This document shows positions 27,009 to 36,567 of a stretch of DNA of 64,000 bases, one piece after another (the stretch's first letter is position 1; every line of letters begins with the position of its first letter). The notes under the pieces are model-generated. The model had not been told where the DNA came from, ran no database searches, and saw only the letters and a program-made list of their open reading frames with translations. Source of the DNA: Desulfosporosinus sp. Sb-LF (GTDB lineage: Bacteria; Bacillota; Desulfitobacteriia; Desulfitobacteriales; Desulfitobacteriaceae). The DNA is taken from the NCBI RefSeq assembly GCF_004766055.1, contig NZ_SPQR01000006.1, forward strand, positions 1 through 64,000. The letters are read 5' to 3'. The position numbers were made by a program, and so were the translations under genes.

Positions 27009-28376
27009 GTGTTCACCAATCTTACAAAACTAGATCTTAAAGACAAACAGTGCATGTCAGATGCCGGTTCGCCCAAATTATGCATGAAGGCCCTGCCCGG
27101 CGAAGGCGCAGAGCGAAGTTGCGCTTATGACGGGGCACGAGTTGTGCTCATGCCCATTACGGATGTTGCTCACCTTGTTCATGGACCGATTGCCTGTGCT
27201 GGAAACTCATGGGATAATCGAGGAGCTCGCTCCTCTGGTTCCCAGCTGTTCCGGCGGGGGCTGACCACAGACATTATGGAAAATGACGTTATTTACGGCG
27301 GGGAGAAAAAGCTGAAAGAGTCGATCTTGGAAATCGCTCTTCGACATAATCCTAAAGCAATTTTTGTCTATGCAACCTGTGTCTCTTCTTTAATAGGAGA
27401 TGACGTCGATAAGATTTGCAAAGAAGCGGAAGTAGAACTAACCATTCCGGTTATAGCCGTTAATTGCCCAGGTTTTTTGGGAGATAAAAATATTGGAAAC
27501 CGAATTGCGGGGGAAGTCTTATTTGATCGGGTCATAGGGACAGCTGAGGGGCCTAATGAGAAAATACCCCTTTCTATCAACCTCATCGGGGAGTATAACA
27601 TTGCTGGAGATATTTGGGGTGTTATACCAGACTTGAAAAACTTAGGGATCACACTTCAAACGGCTATTACTGGGGACGCCAAATTTGATGACATACGTTC
27701 AGCTCATAAGGCAAGCCTTAATGTGTTGATCTGTTCCAAAAGCCTAACTAATTTAGTCAGGAAAATGGAAATCAGCTATGGTATACCCTTTATGGAAGGT
27801 TCGTTTTATGGGATTCACGACACCTCGGAAACGTTGGTCAATATCGCTAAAGCATTGGGTGATCCTGATTTGCTGGAGAGGACTTTAGTCTATGTTCGTA
27901 AGAAGGAAGATGAAACGCGAAAGATCATCGCAGGCTATAAAACGTTACTGGAGAATAAGCAGGCCATCTTGTTTACGGGTGGGGTTAAAACTTGGTCTAT
28001 GGTTTCCACTTTGGCCGAATTAGGGATCAATATCTTAGCCGGAGGAACCCAAAACTCAACACCGGAGGACTTCCAGCGCATGAAAGAACTGATGGATCCC
28101 TCAGCCCAGATCATCGAAGATACAAGTTCGGCGGGCTTCCTAAAAATTATTGCAGAGAAAAAACCAGATCTTATCGTCGCTGGAGGAAAAACAAAATATC
28201 TTGCGCATAAGACAAGAACACCTTTTTTGGATATCAACCACGGCCGAAAACTACCTTATGCTGGATATCAGGGGATGGTGACATTTGCAGAAACCTTAAC
28301 GCGTACAGTGCTTAGTCCTGTTTGGGGGCTTTTAAAACAAGAATTTCCCCCGAAGGAGAGTGAACAAGATGACTAA
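27009..28376 (+). CDS. nifE: NifE, FeMo-cofactor assembly scaffold subunit
   Basis: 455 aa, NifD paralogue. Conserved cysteines in GAERSCAYDGAR, HGPIACAGNSWDNRG and YATCVSSLIGDD; VAGGKTKYLAHKTRTPFLD at the C-terminus. Pairs with NifN to mature the NifB cofactor precursor. GTG 27009 has GGAGGGG 5 bases upstream. ATG 26982, nine codons earlier, abuts the stop of the small upstream ORF and is the alternative. The 3' end overlaps nifN by 8 bases. Confidence 0.95.
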   Translation: MFTNLTKLDLKDKQCMSDAGSPKLCMKALPGEGAERSCAYDGARVVLMPITDVAHLVHGPIACAGNSWDNRGARSSGSQLFRRGLTTDIMENDVIYGGEKKLKESILEIALRHNPKAIFVYATCVSSLIGDDVDKICKEAEVELTIPVIAVNCPGFLGDKNIGNRIAGEVLFDRVIGTAEGPNEKIPLSINLIGEYNIAGDIWGVIPDLKNLGITLQTAITGDAKFDDIRSAHKASLNVLICSKSLTNLVRKMEISYGIPFMEGSFYGIHDTSETLVNIAKALGDPDLLERTLVYVRKKEDETRKIIAGYKTLLENKQAILFTGGVKTWSMVSTLAELGINILAGGTQNSTPEDFQRMKELMDPSAQIIEDTSSAGFLKIIAEKKPDLIVAGGKTKYLAHKTRTPFLDINHGRKLPYAGYQGMVTFAETLTRTVLSPVWGLLKQEFPPKESEQDD

Positions 28377-29682
28377 TACAAGACATTATGAGGGAAATCC
28401 TCAGAAAAATAGCCCTGCTCTAGGCGCGACCTTGGCTTACCTCGGGGTCAATGGACTTCTGGCCTTACTTCATGGTTCTCAGGGGTGTTCCTCATTCATT
28501 CGGTTACAGCTTTCAAGGCACTATAAGGAGCCGATTCCCCTTAATTCAACTGCTTTATTAGAAGACTCGGTCATTTTTGGCGGCTGGGAACATCTTAAAA
28601 AAGGAATTGCTGTGGCAGCTGACAAATATAAGCCGCAAATTATCGGAGTAATGAGTACGGGTTTAACCGAAACCTTTGGAGATGACATGGTGAGCGCACT
28701 GTCTAGCCTACGCTCAGAAAGACCGGATTTAGATGATCTGCCGGTTGTCCTTGCAAGTACGCCAGACTATATCGGGTCTATGCAAGAAGGTTATCAGCGG
28801 ACGGTAGAGGCTCTAATTACCACGTTGGCAGAACATCCAACTAAGACCTCTGAACAACCCGTCTCAAACTCTGGCGCTTACTCTATCGAAGATCATGATC
28901 TGACCATCGCGTTATTGCCTGGTTGTCATTTGACCCCAGGTGATGTAGATGAACTAAAAGAGATCATCAGGCAATTCGGATTTAGGCCCATTACCATTCC
29001 CGATCTTTCCATTTCTCTAGATGGGCATGCTGAACTGGAAGCTGCCCCGGTAGTTCAAGGAGGAACGCTACTTGAAGATTTTCGGCGTTTGGCAAACGCT
29101 AAGGCCTGCTTATCGTTTGGTCTAAGTATGGAGAAATCGGGTGAAATACTTAAGCGAACGTACGAAATTCCCCATTTTAACTTTCCTTCATTGACGGGGC
29201 TCAACGTAACAGATGCGTTTGTTTTAACGCTCGCCAAGATCTCGGGTAAGCCGATACCGGAGAAACTTCTCCGACAAAGAAGCCGATTGTTGGATACACT
29301 GGCCGATTATCACGACCAACTTGGTGGTCTGAAGATAGCCATAGCCTTGGAGATGGATCTACTGTATAGTCTGGCCTCATGCTTGGTTGAGGTAGGTTCT
29401 GAGATAATGGTCGCTTTAGCGGCATCCCAAGCAGGTATTCACAAACTATCCCTTCCGATCCCAATCGGAGTGGGGGATTTGGAAACACTCGAAGAACGAG
29501 CGGGTAAGAGTACGTTAATTATTGCTAATTCCAACGGTCGGCAAGCAGCAGGGTTACTAAAGCTCCCCCATTTAAGAGCGGGGTTGCCAGTCTTTGATCG
29601 TGCCGGTTATCCACAAAAATGCTGGATTGGTTATGAAGGTACTCAGCAATTTCTCTTTGATACCTTGAATTCAGTGAGTTAG
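28369..29682 (+). CDS. nifN: NifN, FeMo-cofactor assembly scaffold subunit
   Basis: 437 aa, NifK paralogue. HGSQGCSSFIRLQLSRHYKE matches the P-cluster region of the family, and STGLTETFGDD replaces the NifK SCMAEVIGDD, having lost that cysteine as in NifN. ATG 28369 has GGAG about 10 bases upstream and overlaps nifE by 8 bases, so the subunits are coupled. No NifB or NifX fusion is attached. Confidence 0.94.
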   Translation: MTNTRHYEGNPQKNSPALGATLAYLGVNGLLALLHGSQGCSSFIRLQLSRHYKEPIPLNSTALLEDSVIFGGWEHLKKGIAVAADKYKPQIIGVMSTGLTETFGDDMVSALSSLRSERPDLDDLPVVLASTPDYIGSMQEGYQRTVEALITTLAEHPTKTSEQPVSNSGAYSIEDHDLTIALLPGCHLTPGDVDELKEIIRQFGFRPITIPDLSISLDGHAELEAAPVVQGGTLLEDFRRLANAKACLSFGLSMEKSGEILKRTYEIPHFNFPSLTGLNVTDAFVLTLAKISGKPIPEKLLRQRSRLLDTLADYHDQLGGLKIAIALEMDLLYSLASCLVEVGSEIMVALAASQAGIHKLSLPIPIGVGDLETLEERAGKSTLIIANSNGRQAAGLLKLPHLRAGLPVFDRAGYPQKCWIGYEGTQQFLFDTLNSVS

Positions 29683-29731
29683 GGCGATGTAGATATCTAG
29701 AGATAGTCTTAAATTGAAGGAGGATTCAGGG

Positions 29732-30106
29732 ATGCTTGTAGCTTTTGCCTGTAGTGACGGATCAACCATCGACTCGCATTTTGCTTCTGCTCCGGCGTTT
29801 GAGATGTATAAGTTTGCAGGGGTAAAGCAAGGCATTATCCATACAACGCTTGCCGCGGAAGACCTGGATGAGTCCGTTGATAAAGTCGATGCACTGATAA
29901 CCATGCTCAAAGAGTGTGCTATCGTCTATTGTACACAGATTGGCGGACCTGCCGCAGCACGTTTAGTTCAAAGTGGAATTCATCCTATGAAAGCACCTGA
30001 AGGGACGAAGATCATCGATGAACTTAATAAACTGAATAACTTGCTGCTTTCAAAAAAATTACCCCCTTGGTTAAAAAAGAAACTAGGTGGTATAGAATTT
30101 GTTTGA
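29732..30106 (+). CDS. nifX: NifX-type cofactor-binding protein
   Basis: 124 aa dinitrogenase iron-molybdenum cofactor biosynthesis family. VAFACSDGSTIDSHFASA at the N-terminus and IVYCTQIGGPAAARLVQSGIH in the middle are typical. Carries NifB-co or VK-cluster between assembly proteins. ATG 29732 follows AGGAGG by 8 bases. The tail LLSKKLPPWLKKKLGG is lysine-rich and slightly longer than the minimal domain. Confidence 0.88.
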   Translation: MLVAFACSDGSTIDSHFASAPAFEMYKFAGVKQGIIHTTLAAEDLDESVDKVDALITMLKECAIVYCTQIGGPAAARLVQSGIHPMKAPEGTKIIDELNKLNNLLLSKKLPPWLKKKLGGIEFV

Positions 30107-30198
30107 AAAAACCTCGTTTACGAAGAGAAAGGCTAAAACGAGGGATGACCTGAGAAGACGCTTGTAAGTTGAAATTCGTTAGGGAGGAAGGCTGAAAC

Positions 30199-30468
30199 TT
30201 GAATAATGAACTAATTTACAAAACCTTTGGAGGTTTGCCTTGGACTCCGCGATATGTTGAAGCAGTCGATAGTGCCCTGTGTCTTGGATGTGGGCGATGT
30301 GTAAAATTATGTGGACAACAATGCTTAGGTCTGGAAAGTTTTGAAGATGACGAGGGGACAGAACGGCATATTGCAAAGATTGATAATAAAGCCCTATGCA
30401 TCGGTTGCCAGGCTTGTGGCAGGATCTGCGTGCGCCGCTGTTATACCTTTAAGGAAAAATCAGCTTAA
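30199..30468 (+). CDS. nif-associated 2[4Fe-4S] ferredoxin (FdxB type)
   Basis: 89 aa. Two cluster motifs, CLGCGRCVKLC (about residues 31-41) and CIGCQACGRIC (about 68-78), separated by an acidic insert (EDDEGTER) characteristic of nif ferredoxin III/FdxB. Likely electron donor for NifB or nitrogenase maturation. TTG start following AGGGAGGAAGG. Located between nifX and nifB, as in heliobacterial nif clusters. Confidence 0.9.
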   Translation: MNNELIYKTFGGLPWTPRYVEAVDSALCLGCGRCVKLCGQQCLGLESFEDDEGTERHIAKIDNKALCIGCQACGRICVRRCYTFKEKSA

Positions 30469-30542
30469 AGTTGTAGTTGATTGAACGGATAAATGAATAT
30501 AGCTTATGTTGAATTTTAAGTAAAATAATTGGAGGGGTTAAG

Positions 30543-31379
30543 ATGCATGAACATTGTATGCAAGGAATGATCAATAGTCCAAATCTAAATCTCGGACATC
30601 CCTGTTTCTCAACCTCAGGGCATGGTAAAACAGGACGGATACACTTGGCCGTGGCGCCTGGGTGTAACATATCTTGTAATTATTGTGTTCGCAAATTCGA
30701 TTGTGCCAATGAATCCCGTCCGGGAGTAACGAGTAAAGTGCAAACCTCAGTCGAGGCGCTTGAAACTGTTAAGAAGGCTAAATCATCGTCCATCGGATCA
30801 AAACTGACCGTTGTGGGAATTGCGGGTCCTGGAGAACCTTTAGCCAACAGTGCAACGTTTGAAACCTTAAGAGGGGTGAAACAACACTTTCCTGAGATGA
30901 TCCTGTGTTTAAGTACTAATGGTCTTCTCTTGCCAGAAAAAATCGAGGAATTAGTTGATATCGGGGTGTCTCATGTTACAGTTACCCTTAATACTCTCGA
31001 TGAGAAAGTGGGTGCCAAAATTTACAGTTACGTTCGTTGGGAAGGAAAAACATTGATCGGTCCTGATGCGGCAAGGATCTTGATCGATCATCAATTAGAA
31101 GGGATAAAGTTGGCTTCCAAGGCTGGAATGACGGTAAAAATCAACACGGTGCTTATTCCCGGTGTCAACGACCAGCTTTTATACAGCTTGGGTATGGAAA
31201 TTAAGAAAAGAGGTGCGCACATTCATAACATAATGCCTTTGATTCCTCAAGGAAAACTCGCTAAGAACATGGCTCCGACTAAAGACGAGTTAATAAGTTC
31301 TCGTAGTAGTCTTGGTTTAATTCTTCCTCAAATGCAACATTGTCAACAATGCCGTGCAGATGCCATTGGCTTGCTCTAA
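30543..31379 (+). CDS. nifB: NifB, radical SAM FeMo-cofactor precursor synthase
   Basis: 278 aa, the short form without a C-terminal NifX domain. N-terminal HPCFSTSGHGKTGRIHLAVA, then the radical SAM cysteines in CNISCNYC (C-x3-C-x2-C) followed by VRKFDC; a C-terminal MQHCQQCRADAIG holds further cluster ligands. Builds NifB-co from two [4Fe-4S] clusters with carbide insertion. Followed after 23 bases by nifV. Confidence 0.96.
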   Translation: MHEHCMQGMINSPNLNLGHPCFSTSGHGKTGRIHLAVAPGCNISCNYCVRKFDCANESRPGVTSKVQTSVEALETVKKAKSSSIGSKLTVVGIAGPGEPLANSATFETLRGVKQHFPEMILCLSTNGLLLPEKIEELVDIGVSHVTVTLNTLDEKVGAKIYSYVRWEGKTLIGPDAARILIDHQLEGIKLASKAGMTVKINTVLIPGVNDQLLYSLGMEIKKRGAHIHNIMPLIPQGKLAKNMAPTKDELISSRSSLGLILPQMQHCQQCRADAIGLL

Positions 31380-31402
31380 TGATAGAAAAGGAGTTATTTG
31401 AC

Positions 31403-32518
31403 ATGGAGCAACGGGTATTATTATGTGATACGACCTTAAGAGATGGTGAGCAAGCTCCTGGTGTAGCCTTCGGACTGATGGAAAAGGAAATGATCGCGAG
31501 GGCTTTGGCAGATGCAGGGATCGACGAACTGGAAGTGGGCGTCCCTGCTATGAGTGAAAGTGAAGTCTTAACAATTTCTCAGTTAGTCGCCTTACATTTA
31601 CCAGTTCGTCTCATTACTTGGAATCGTGCCGTTCTTTCGGATCTCCAGGCTAGTTACCGAACAGGGATCGAGGGAGTCGCCATCTCCATTCCTACCTCGG
31701 ATCAACAAATTAACCATAAACTGAAAAAAGATCGAACCTGGGTACTTGATCAAATGGGACAATGTATCCTTGATGCTAAGAAAGAAGTAGGCTATATTGT
31801 ACTCGGCTTGGAAGATGCCAGTAGAGCAGATTTTCGGTTTCTCACTGAGATAATCTTGGAAGCTCAAAAGTTAGGGGTTGATCGAATGCGTTTTGCCGAT
31901 ACTGTCGGAATTCTTGAACCTCTGAAAGTATTTTTTACTCTGCAGGACATAGTGGGTATATCCAATATTCCTTTGGAATTTCATGCTCATAATGATCTGG
32001 GAATGGCAACGGCTAATTCTCTTGCTGCTGTTCAAGCCGGTTTTAAAGCCTTAAGTGTCACGGTAGGCGGGATAGGAGAAAGGGCAGGTAATGCTTCGCT
32101 CGAAGAGGTGGCAGTTGCGCTGAAATATACTCTTAATAAGACGATGCGACTAGACTTGAAACGTTTAAACTCAATGGGCTTAATGGTAAGCTTAGCAACG
32201 GATCGTAAAATACCTCGTGCAAAACCAATCATTGGTGGAGACGTCTTTACCCATACTTCCTCGATTCACATCGATGGAATACAGAAGGACTTCGCGAATT
32301 ACCAAAGCTATCCACCCGAAAGCGTAGGAAGGCAGCACTCAACCTCCTTTGGTAAATACTCCGGTCGTAAGACCATCTTGCGGCTTTTGAAATCAAGGGG
32401 CGTTGAATTTGACCAAGACACGATCGATAAACTTCTAATAAAAATACTCCATCAAACTCATCTGCTCCAAAGGCCTATGAACGAAGAAGATATCCTTAGA
32501 ATCGTAGTAAACGCATGA
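31403..32518 (+). CDS. nifV: Homocitrate synthase NifV
   Basis: 371 aa, DRE-TIM metallolyase: LCDTTLRDGEQAPGVAF at the N-terminus, LEFHAHNDLGMATAN with the metal-binding HxH, and GGIGERAGNASLEEVAV. Makes homocitrate, the organic ligand of FeMo-co. ATG 31403 follows AGGAG; the frame also reads back into the end of nifB. A strong terminator ends the nif operon after this gene. Closely related to isopropylmalate and citramalate synthases, but context decides for NifV. Confidence 0.94.
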   Translation: MEQRVLLCDTTLRDGEQAPGVAFGLMEKEMIARALADAGIDELEVGVPAMSESEVLTISQLVALHLPVRLITWNRAVLSDLQASYRTGIEGVAISIPTSDQQINHKLKKDRTWVLDQMGQCILDAKKEVGYIVLGLEDASRADFRFLTEIILEAQKLGVDRMRFADTVGILEPLKVFFTLQDIVGISNIPLEFHAHNDLGMATANSLAAVQAGFKALSVTVGGIGERAGNASLEEVAVALKYTLNKTMRLDLKRLNSMGLMVSLATDRKIPRAKPIIGGDVFTHTSSIHIDGIQKDFANYQSYPPESVGRQHSTSFGKYSGRKTILRLLKSRGVEFDQDTIDKLLIKILHQTHLLQRPMNEEDILRIVVNA

Positions 32519-32531
32519 TCGATCAAAAAAG

Positions 32532-32585
32532 AAAGCCAAAAACCTTCCTTGGCGTATTAGCTACGAAAGAAGGTTTTTGGCTTTT
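32532..32585 (+). terminator. Terminator of the nif operon
   Basis: AAAGCCAAAAACCTTC pairs perfectly with GAAGGTTTTTGGCTTT (16 bp), loop about 21, ending in TTTT. Confidence 0.85.
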
Positions 32586-32627
32586 AGGTTTGAAACTTCA
32601 GAATGAATTTGTTAGGGGTGGCAGAAC

Positions 32628-33098
32628 GTGAATGGTCAGAGCTTTAATTACATGATTAGAAGAGCTAACTACTCTGACATTAGCAGTATGACTAGACTGC
32701 TTAAAATTTTGTTTTCTATAGAAACCAATTTTAAAGTCGATGAATTAGCTCAACAAAGGGGTTTGGAAATGATGCTATGCGATGACACAAATCGGTGCAT
32801 AATGGTAGCTGAGTTAAATCAACAAATTGTGGGAATGTGCACGGCACAGCTTTTGGTTTCCACTGCCGAGGGTGGAATAGTTGCATTAGTCGAAGACTTA
32901 GTTGTAGAAGACGTCTATAGAGGTCAAGGTTTAGGAAAGAATCTGTTATTGTCCATTGAAGGTTGGGCGATCGCACGAGGCGTAAGGCGTTTGCGGTTAC
33001 TCGCTGATCGGAACAACACGAAGGCTTTGAATTTCTACAAAACGATGAGTTGGACGGAGACTCGGATGATAGGTTTACGTAGAGGGGGACTTGAGTGA
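32628..33098 (+). CDS. GNAT-family N-acetyltransferase
   Basis: 156 aa. Acetyl-CoA binding motif A is visible as VVEDVYRGQGLGKNLL (about residues 92-107), followed by RRLRLLADRNNTKALNFYKT (motif B). Substrate unknown. GTG start with AGGGGTGG upstream. It lies 42 bases past the nif terminator. The final codons (GGLE-stop) come from the first bases of a family A repeat (GGACTTGAGTGA), so the native end may have been altered. Confidence 0.85.
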   Translation: MNGQSFNYMIRRANYSDISSMTRLLKILFSIETNFKVDELAQQRGLEMMLCDDTNRCIMVAELNQQIVGMCTAQLLVSTAEGGIVALVEDLVVEDVYRGQGLGKNLLLSIEGWAIARGVRRLRLLADRNNTKALNFYKTMSWTETRMIGLRRGGLE

Positions 33099-33391
33099 CA
33101 CAGCGCTTGGTACTTACGACGCAGAGCAAACTAACCGTTCAAGCTCCCGGCTTTGGGGAGCGGGGTGCCCGCCAGATGAGCCGTCCTTGGCTCACTGGCG
33201 GCAGTGCACGTCCTGTGCACTGCCCCGTATCTGGGGTCGGTCGCTTGAACGGAAGTTTGCTGGGCTGCTTACGTAAAGACGTCGCGCTCTGTCACACTGC
33301 GTCCCGGGCTTGGATTGGAGAACGAAGGACGGGCGGGAGATGGACCATTTGGGTGGACGGCACATTTCATGTGCACCGTCTGAGCGCAAGT
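33083..33391. repeat. Family A repeat, single full unit overlapping the GNAT stop codon
   Basis: One complete unit: left arm at about 33110-33143, helix GCCAG/CTGGC enclosing GAGCC/GGCTC (33171-33199), hairpin GGCAGTGCAC-GTCCT-GTGCACTGCC (33200-33224), right arm at about 33241-33300, and terminal hairpin GACGGCACAT...CCGTC (about 33356-33380). Confidence 0.85.
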
Positions 33392-33441
33392 TCCAATATT
33401 TATATGAAAGATAAACTATCAGGGAGATAATTTCACGATTC

Positions 33442-33471
33442 TTGCGAAATCCACTCTAAATCTGATATAAT
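33442..33471 (+). promoter_or_regulatory. Candidate lepA promoter
   Basis: TTGCGA (33442-33447), 18-base spacer, and TATAAT (33466-33471) with an extended TGA just before it. A weak hairpin TGATTCT/AGAATCA follows in the leader (about 33488-33513). Confidence 0.6.
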
Positions 33472-33548
33472 TACTGATTAGAATGTCATGATTCTCTAAG
33501 AAAAAAGAATCAGTTATTTTTTGAATTACAGAAATGAGGGGGAAGACC

Positions 33549-35354
33549 TTGGCACAGGCTTCGCAACGTATCCGAAATTTTTCTATTATTGCGCATATCG
33601 ATCATGGTAAATCAACCTTGGCCGACCGGCTAATCGAATATACGGGGGCCTTAAGCAAACGTGAAATGGAAGAGCAAGTGCTTGATTCCATGGATCTGGA
33701 GCGTGAGCGTGGGATTACCATTAAACTACAGGCTGTGCGGTTAAATTATAGAGCCAACGATGGAGAGGTTTATGAGCTGAACCTCATTGATACGCCGGGA
33801 CACGTGGACTTCACTTATGAGGTATCGCGTAGTTTGGCGGCTTGTGAAGGGGCTTTACTTGTTGTCGATGCGGTTCAAGGAATTGAAGCTCAGACATTGG
33901 CCAATGTTTATTTAGCGTTGGAAAATAACCTTGAGATCATTTCAGTGATTAATAAAATTGATTTACCAAGTGCAGAGCCGGAGCGCGTCCAACAAGAAAT
34001 TGAAGATGTGATCGGTTTAGATGCCAGCGAAGCTATTCTTGCTTCGGCTAAGTCGGGAATCGGAATTGAGGAGATTCTCGAAAGGATTGTGACAATGGTC
34101 CCTCCTCCACAGGGAGAAGACCAAGCACCGTTGAAGGCGTTGATTTTTGATTCTAAGTTTGATGCTTATAAAGGCGCTATTTCCTACGTGCGAATTGTAG
34201 AGGGACGGGTTTCCAAAGGGACAAAGATGAAAATGATGTCCTCTGGAAAGGTCTTCGAAGTGACGGAAGTGGGCGTATTTGCTCCTGCGATGCGCATTGT
34301 CGAGGAACTTAAAGCAGGTCAAGTTGGTTTTATCGCTGCTAGTATCAAGAATGTTAAGGATACTCAGGTCGGGGATACGATCACAGATGCAGAAAATCCT
34401 GCCATTGAACCTCTTCCAGGGTACAGGAAGTCTACGCCGATGGTGTTTTGTGGACTCTATCCTGTTGAGGCTAGCGATTATAACCGGTTGCGAGATTCTT
34501 TGGAAAAGCTTCACCTTAATGATGCAAGTCTAATCTTTGAACCGGAAACCTCCGTTGCTCTAGGCTTTGGTTATCGTTGCGGATTCCTAGGATTACTCCA
34601 TATGGAGATTATCCAGGAACGCTTGGAACGGGAGTATGACCTGAATCTCATTACCACGGCGCCGAGCGTAATCTATAAAGTTCACACGGTGCGAGGAGAA
34701 GTTATAAGCATCGATAATCCTTCAAACCTTCCGCCCGTTGACCAAATCGTGAGTATCGAAGAGCCAGTTGTTAAGGCGACGATTTTGGTTCCAGCGGAAT
34801 ATGTCGGGACGATTATGGAATTAAACCAAGAAAAACGTGGAACGTATTCTAACATGGACTATGTGTCGACGAATCGGGTTAAATTGACGTACGAACTCCC
34901 GCTCAGTGAGATTGTCTTTGATTACTTTGATCAATTGAAATCAAGGACCAAAGGGTATGCATCGCTGGACTATGAACTCACTGGTTATAAAGAGACTGAT
35001 TTGGTCAAAATCGATGTGCTTCTAAATGGAGAAATGGTGGATGCACTTTCCTTCATCATTCATCGAGAAAAGGCCTATAATCGGGGGAAAAAACTTGTAG
35101 AGAAACTTCAAGGAATTATTCCAAGGCAAATGTTTGAGATCCCGATTCAATCTGTCATTGGAAATAGAGTTATTGCCCGTGAAACGGTTCGTGCTATGCG
35201 GAAAGACGTTTTATCCAAATGCTATGGGGGGGACATTTCCCGGAAACGTAAGCTTCTTGAGAAGCAAAAAGCAGGGAAAAAACGTATGAAACAAGTAGGA
35301 AACGTGGAAATTCCTCAAAATGCGTTCATGGCGGTTTTACAGATTGATGATTAG
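33549..35354 (+). CDS. lepA: Elongation factor 4 (LepA)
   Basis: 601 aa. Translational GTPase: G1 AHIDHGKST near residue 15, RGITIK in switch [15 protein letters not shown]; the LepA-specific C-terminal domain has [20 protein letters not shown]. Helps translation elongation or initiation and back-translocation under ionic stress. TTG 33549 follows GAGGGGGA; an ATG at 33534 in frame lies on top of that site. Followed by hemW, as in many Firmicutes. Confidence 0.95.
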   Translation: MAQASQRIRNFSIIAHIDHGKSTLADRLIEYTGALSKREMEEQVLDSMDLERERGITIKLQAVRLNYRANDGEVYELNLIDTPGHVDFTYEVSRSLAACEGALLVVDAVQGIEAQTLANVYLALENNLEIISVINKIDLPSAEPERVQQEIEDVIGLDASEAILASAKSGIGIEEILERIVTMVPPPQGEDQAPLKALIFDSKFDAYKGAISYVRIVEGRVSKGTKMKMMSSGKVFEVTEVGVFAPAMRIVEELKAGQVGFIAASIKNVKDTQVGDTITDAENPAIEPLPGYRKSTPMVFCGLYPVEASDYNRLRDSLEKLHLNDASLIFEPETSVALGFGYRCGFLGLLHMEIIQERLEREYDLNLITTAPSVIYKVHTVRGEVISIDNPSNLPPVDQIVSIEEPVVKATILVPAEYVGTIMELNQEKRGTYSNMDYVSTNRVKLTYELPLSEIVFDYFDQLKSRTKGYASLDYELTGYKETDLVKIDVLLNGEMVDALSFIIHREKAYNRGKKLVEKLQGIIPRQMFEIPIQSVIGNRVIARETVRAMRKDVLSKCYGGDISRKRKLLEKQKAGKKRMKQVGNVEIPQNAFMAVLQIDD

Positions 35355-35394
35355 TGTGGCTCACGTATTTTGAATGAGCTATGCTGCCTAAATA

Positions 35395-36567
35395 ATGAGG
35401 GAGAGAGTGTGCACAGGTATGCCATCCTTATACGTACACGTCCCATTTTGTTTGCAAAAATGCGAATACTGCGCGTTCTATTCTCATTCACTGATGAATT
35501 CTCCTAAGGACCAAGTATGCGTGTATTTAAAGGGCTTAGAAATCGAAGTGGCTAAGCGAAAAAAAGATGCCCCTCAAGGGGTGTCTTCTCTTTTTATCGG
35601 CGGGGGGACTCCGACGGTGTTAAAAGAAGCAGAGTTAGAACGTTTGCTGGAGATGATTTTTCGGAACTTTCCTATGAGCCAAGAAGCAGAGAAGACGGTT
35701 GAGGGAAATCCAGGAACCCTCACGGATGAAAAGCTCAATATTTTACGGAGCTACGGTATCAATCGTTTTTCACTGGGGGTTCAAGCTTTTGATGACCAAT
35801 TGTTAAGCGCTGTGGGCCGTGCTCATTCCGCTAGGCAAGCCCGCGAAGCAATTCGGCGATTGAGATCGGCAGGATTCGATAACATTAACCTGGATTTAAT
35901 GTTTGGACTTCCTGAACAAGATAGTGTGGCTTGGCAGGCGTCTTTAGAGGAAGCATTGTCGTATTCGCCTGAGCACTTGTCTCTCTATGGTTTAATGTTG
36001 GAAGAAGGTACACCGCTTTATGAGCGATATAGGGAGGAAACGAAGGAGATAAGGCGGCTTCCTGATGATGATCTACAAGCTGAGATGTACGAATGGGCTG
36101 TTGAGCGGTTAAAAAACGCAGGGTATAGGCAGTATGAGACCTCAAATTTCGCTCGCCCTGGCTATGAATGCCAGCACAATTTAGGCTATTGGCGGGGAAC
36201 AGATTATTTGGGCCTAGGCCCTGGTGGTGTATCTTGCTTAAACAAGGTTCGTTGGAAGAATATCGAAGAGATTAATTGTTACGAAAGTCGTCTTAAGGCT
36301 GGAGAAAGCCCTCTCGATGAAGCAGGTCGAGAAGTGTTATCGTTGCGTGAACGCATGGCAGAGCGCATGATTTTAGGCTTGCGCCTTGATGAAGGGGTTC
36401 AGCTTTCCTCGTTTTTCAATGATTTTGGAGTAGATCTTAGGGATATTTATAGTGACGTGTTGGAACGATATAAACATCGGAATGTTTTTGTAATTCAGGG
36501 GGACTATTTTCGCCTAAATCCGAACTATTCGTTTGTAGCGAATTCTATTTTGCAAGAGTTTGTATAG
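35395..36567 (+). CDS. hemW: HemW, radical SAM heme chaperone
   Basis: 390 aa. Radical SAM motif CLQKCEYCAFY (C-x3-C-x2-C-x-F) has no fourth cysteine, which points to HemW rather than the coproporphyrinogen dehydrogenase HemN. SLFIGGGTPTVL and EGNPGTL follow. Start uncertain: ATG 35395, GTG 35407 and ATG 35419 are in frame, and MPSLYVHVPFC from 35419 looks like the conserved N-terminus. The stop (36565-36567) is directly followed by a family A repeat. Confidence 0.9.
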   Translation: MRERVCTGMPSLYVHVPFCLQKCEYCAFYSHSLMNSPKDQVCVYLKGLEIEVAKRKKDAPQGVSSLFIGGGTPTVLKEAELERLLEMIFRNFPMSQEAEKTVEGNPGTLTDEKLNILRSYGINRFSLGVQAFDDQLLSAVGRAHSARQAREAIRRLRSAGFDNINLDLMFGLPEQDSVAWQASLEEALSYSPEHLSLYGLMLEEGTPLYERYREETKEIRRLPDDDLQAEMYEWAVERLKNAGYRQYETSNFARPGYECQHNLGYWRGTDYLGLGPGGVSCLNKVRWKNIEEINCYESRLKAGESPLDEAGREVLSLRERMAERMILGLRLDEGVQLSSFFNDFGVDLRDIYSDVLERYKHRNVFVIQGDYFRLNPNYSFVANSILQEFV

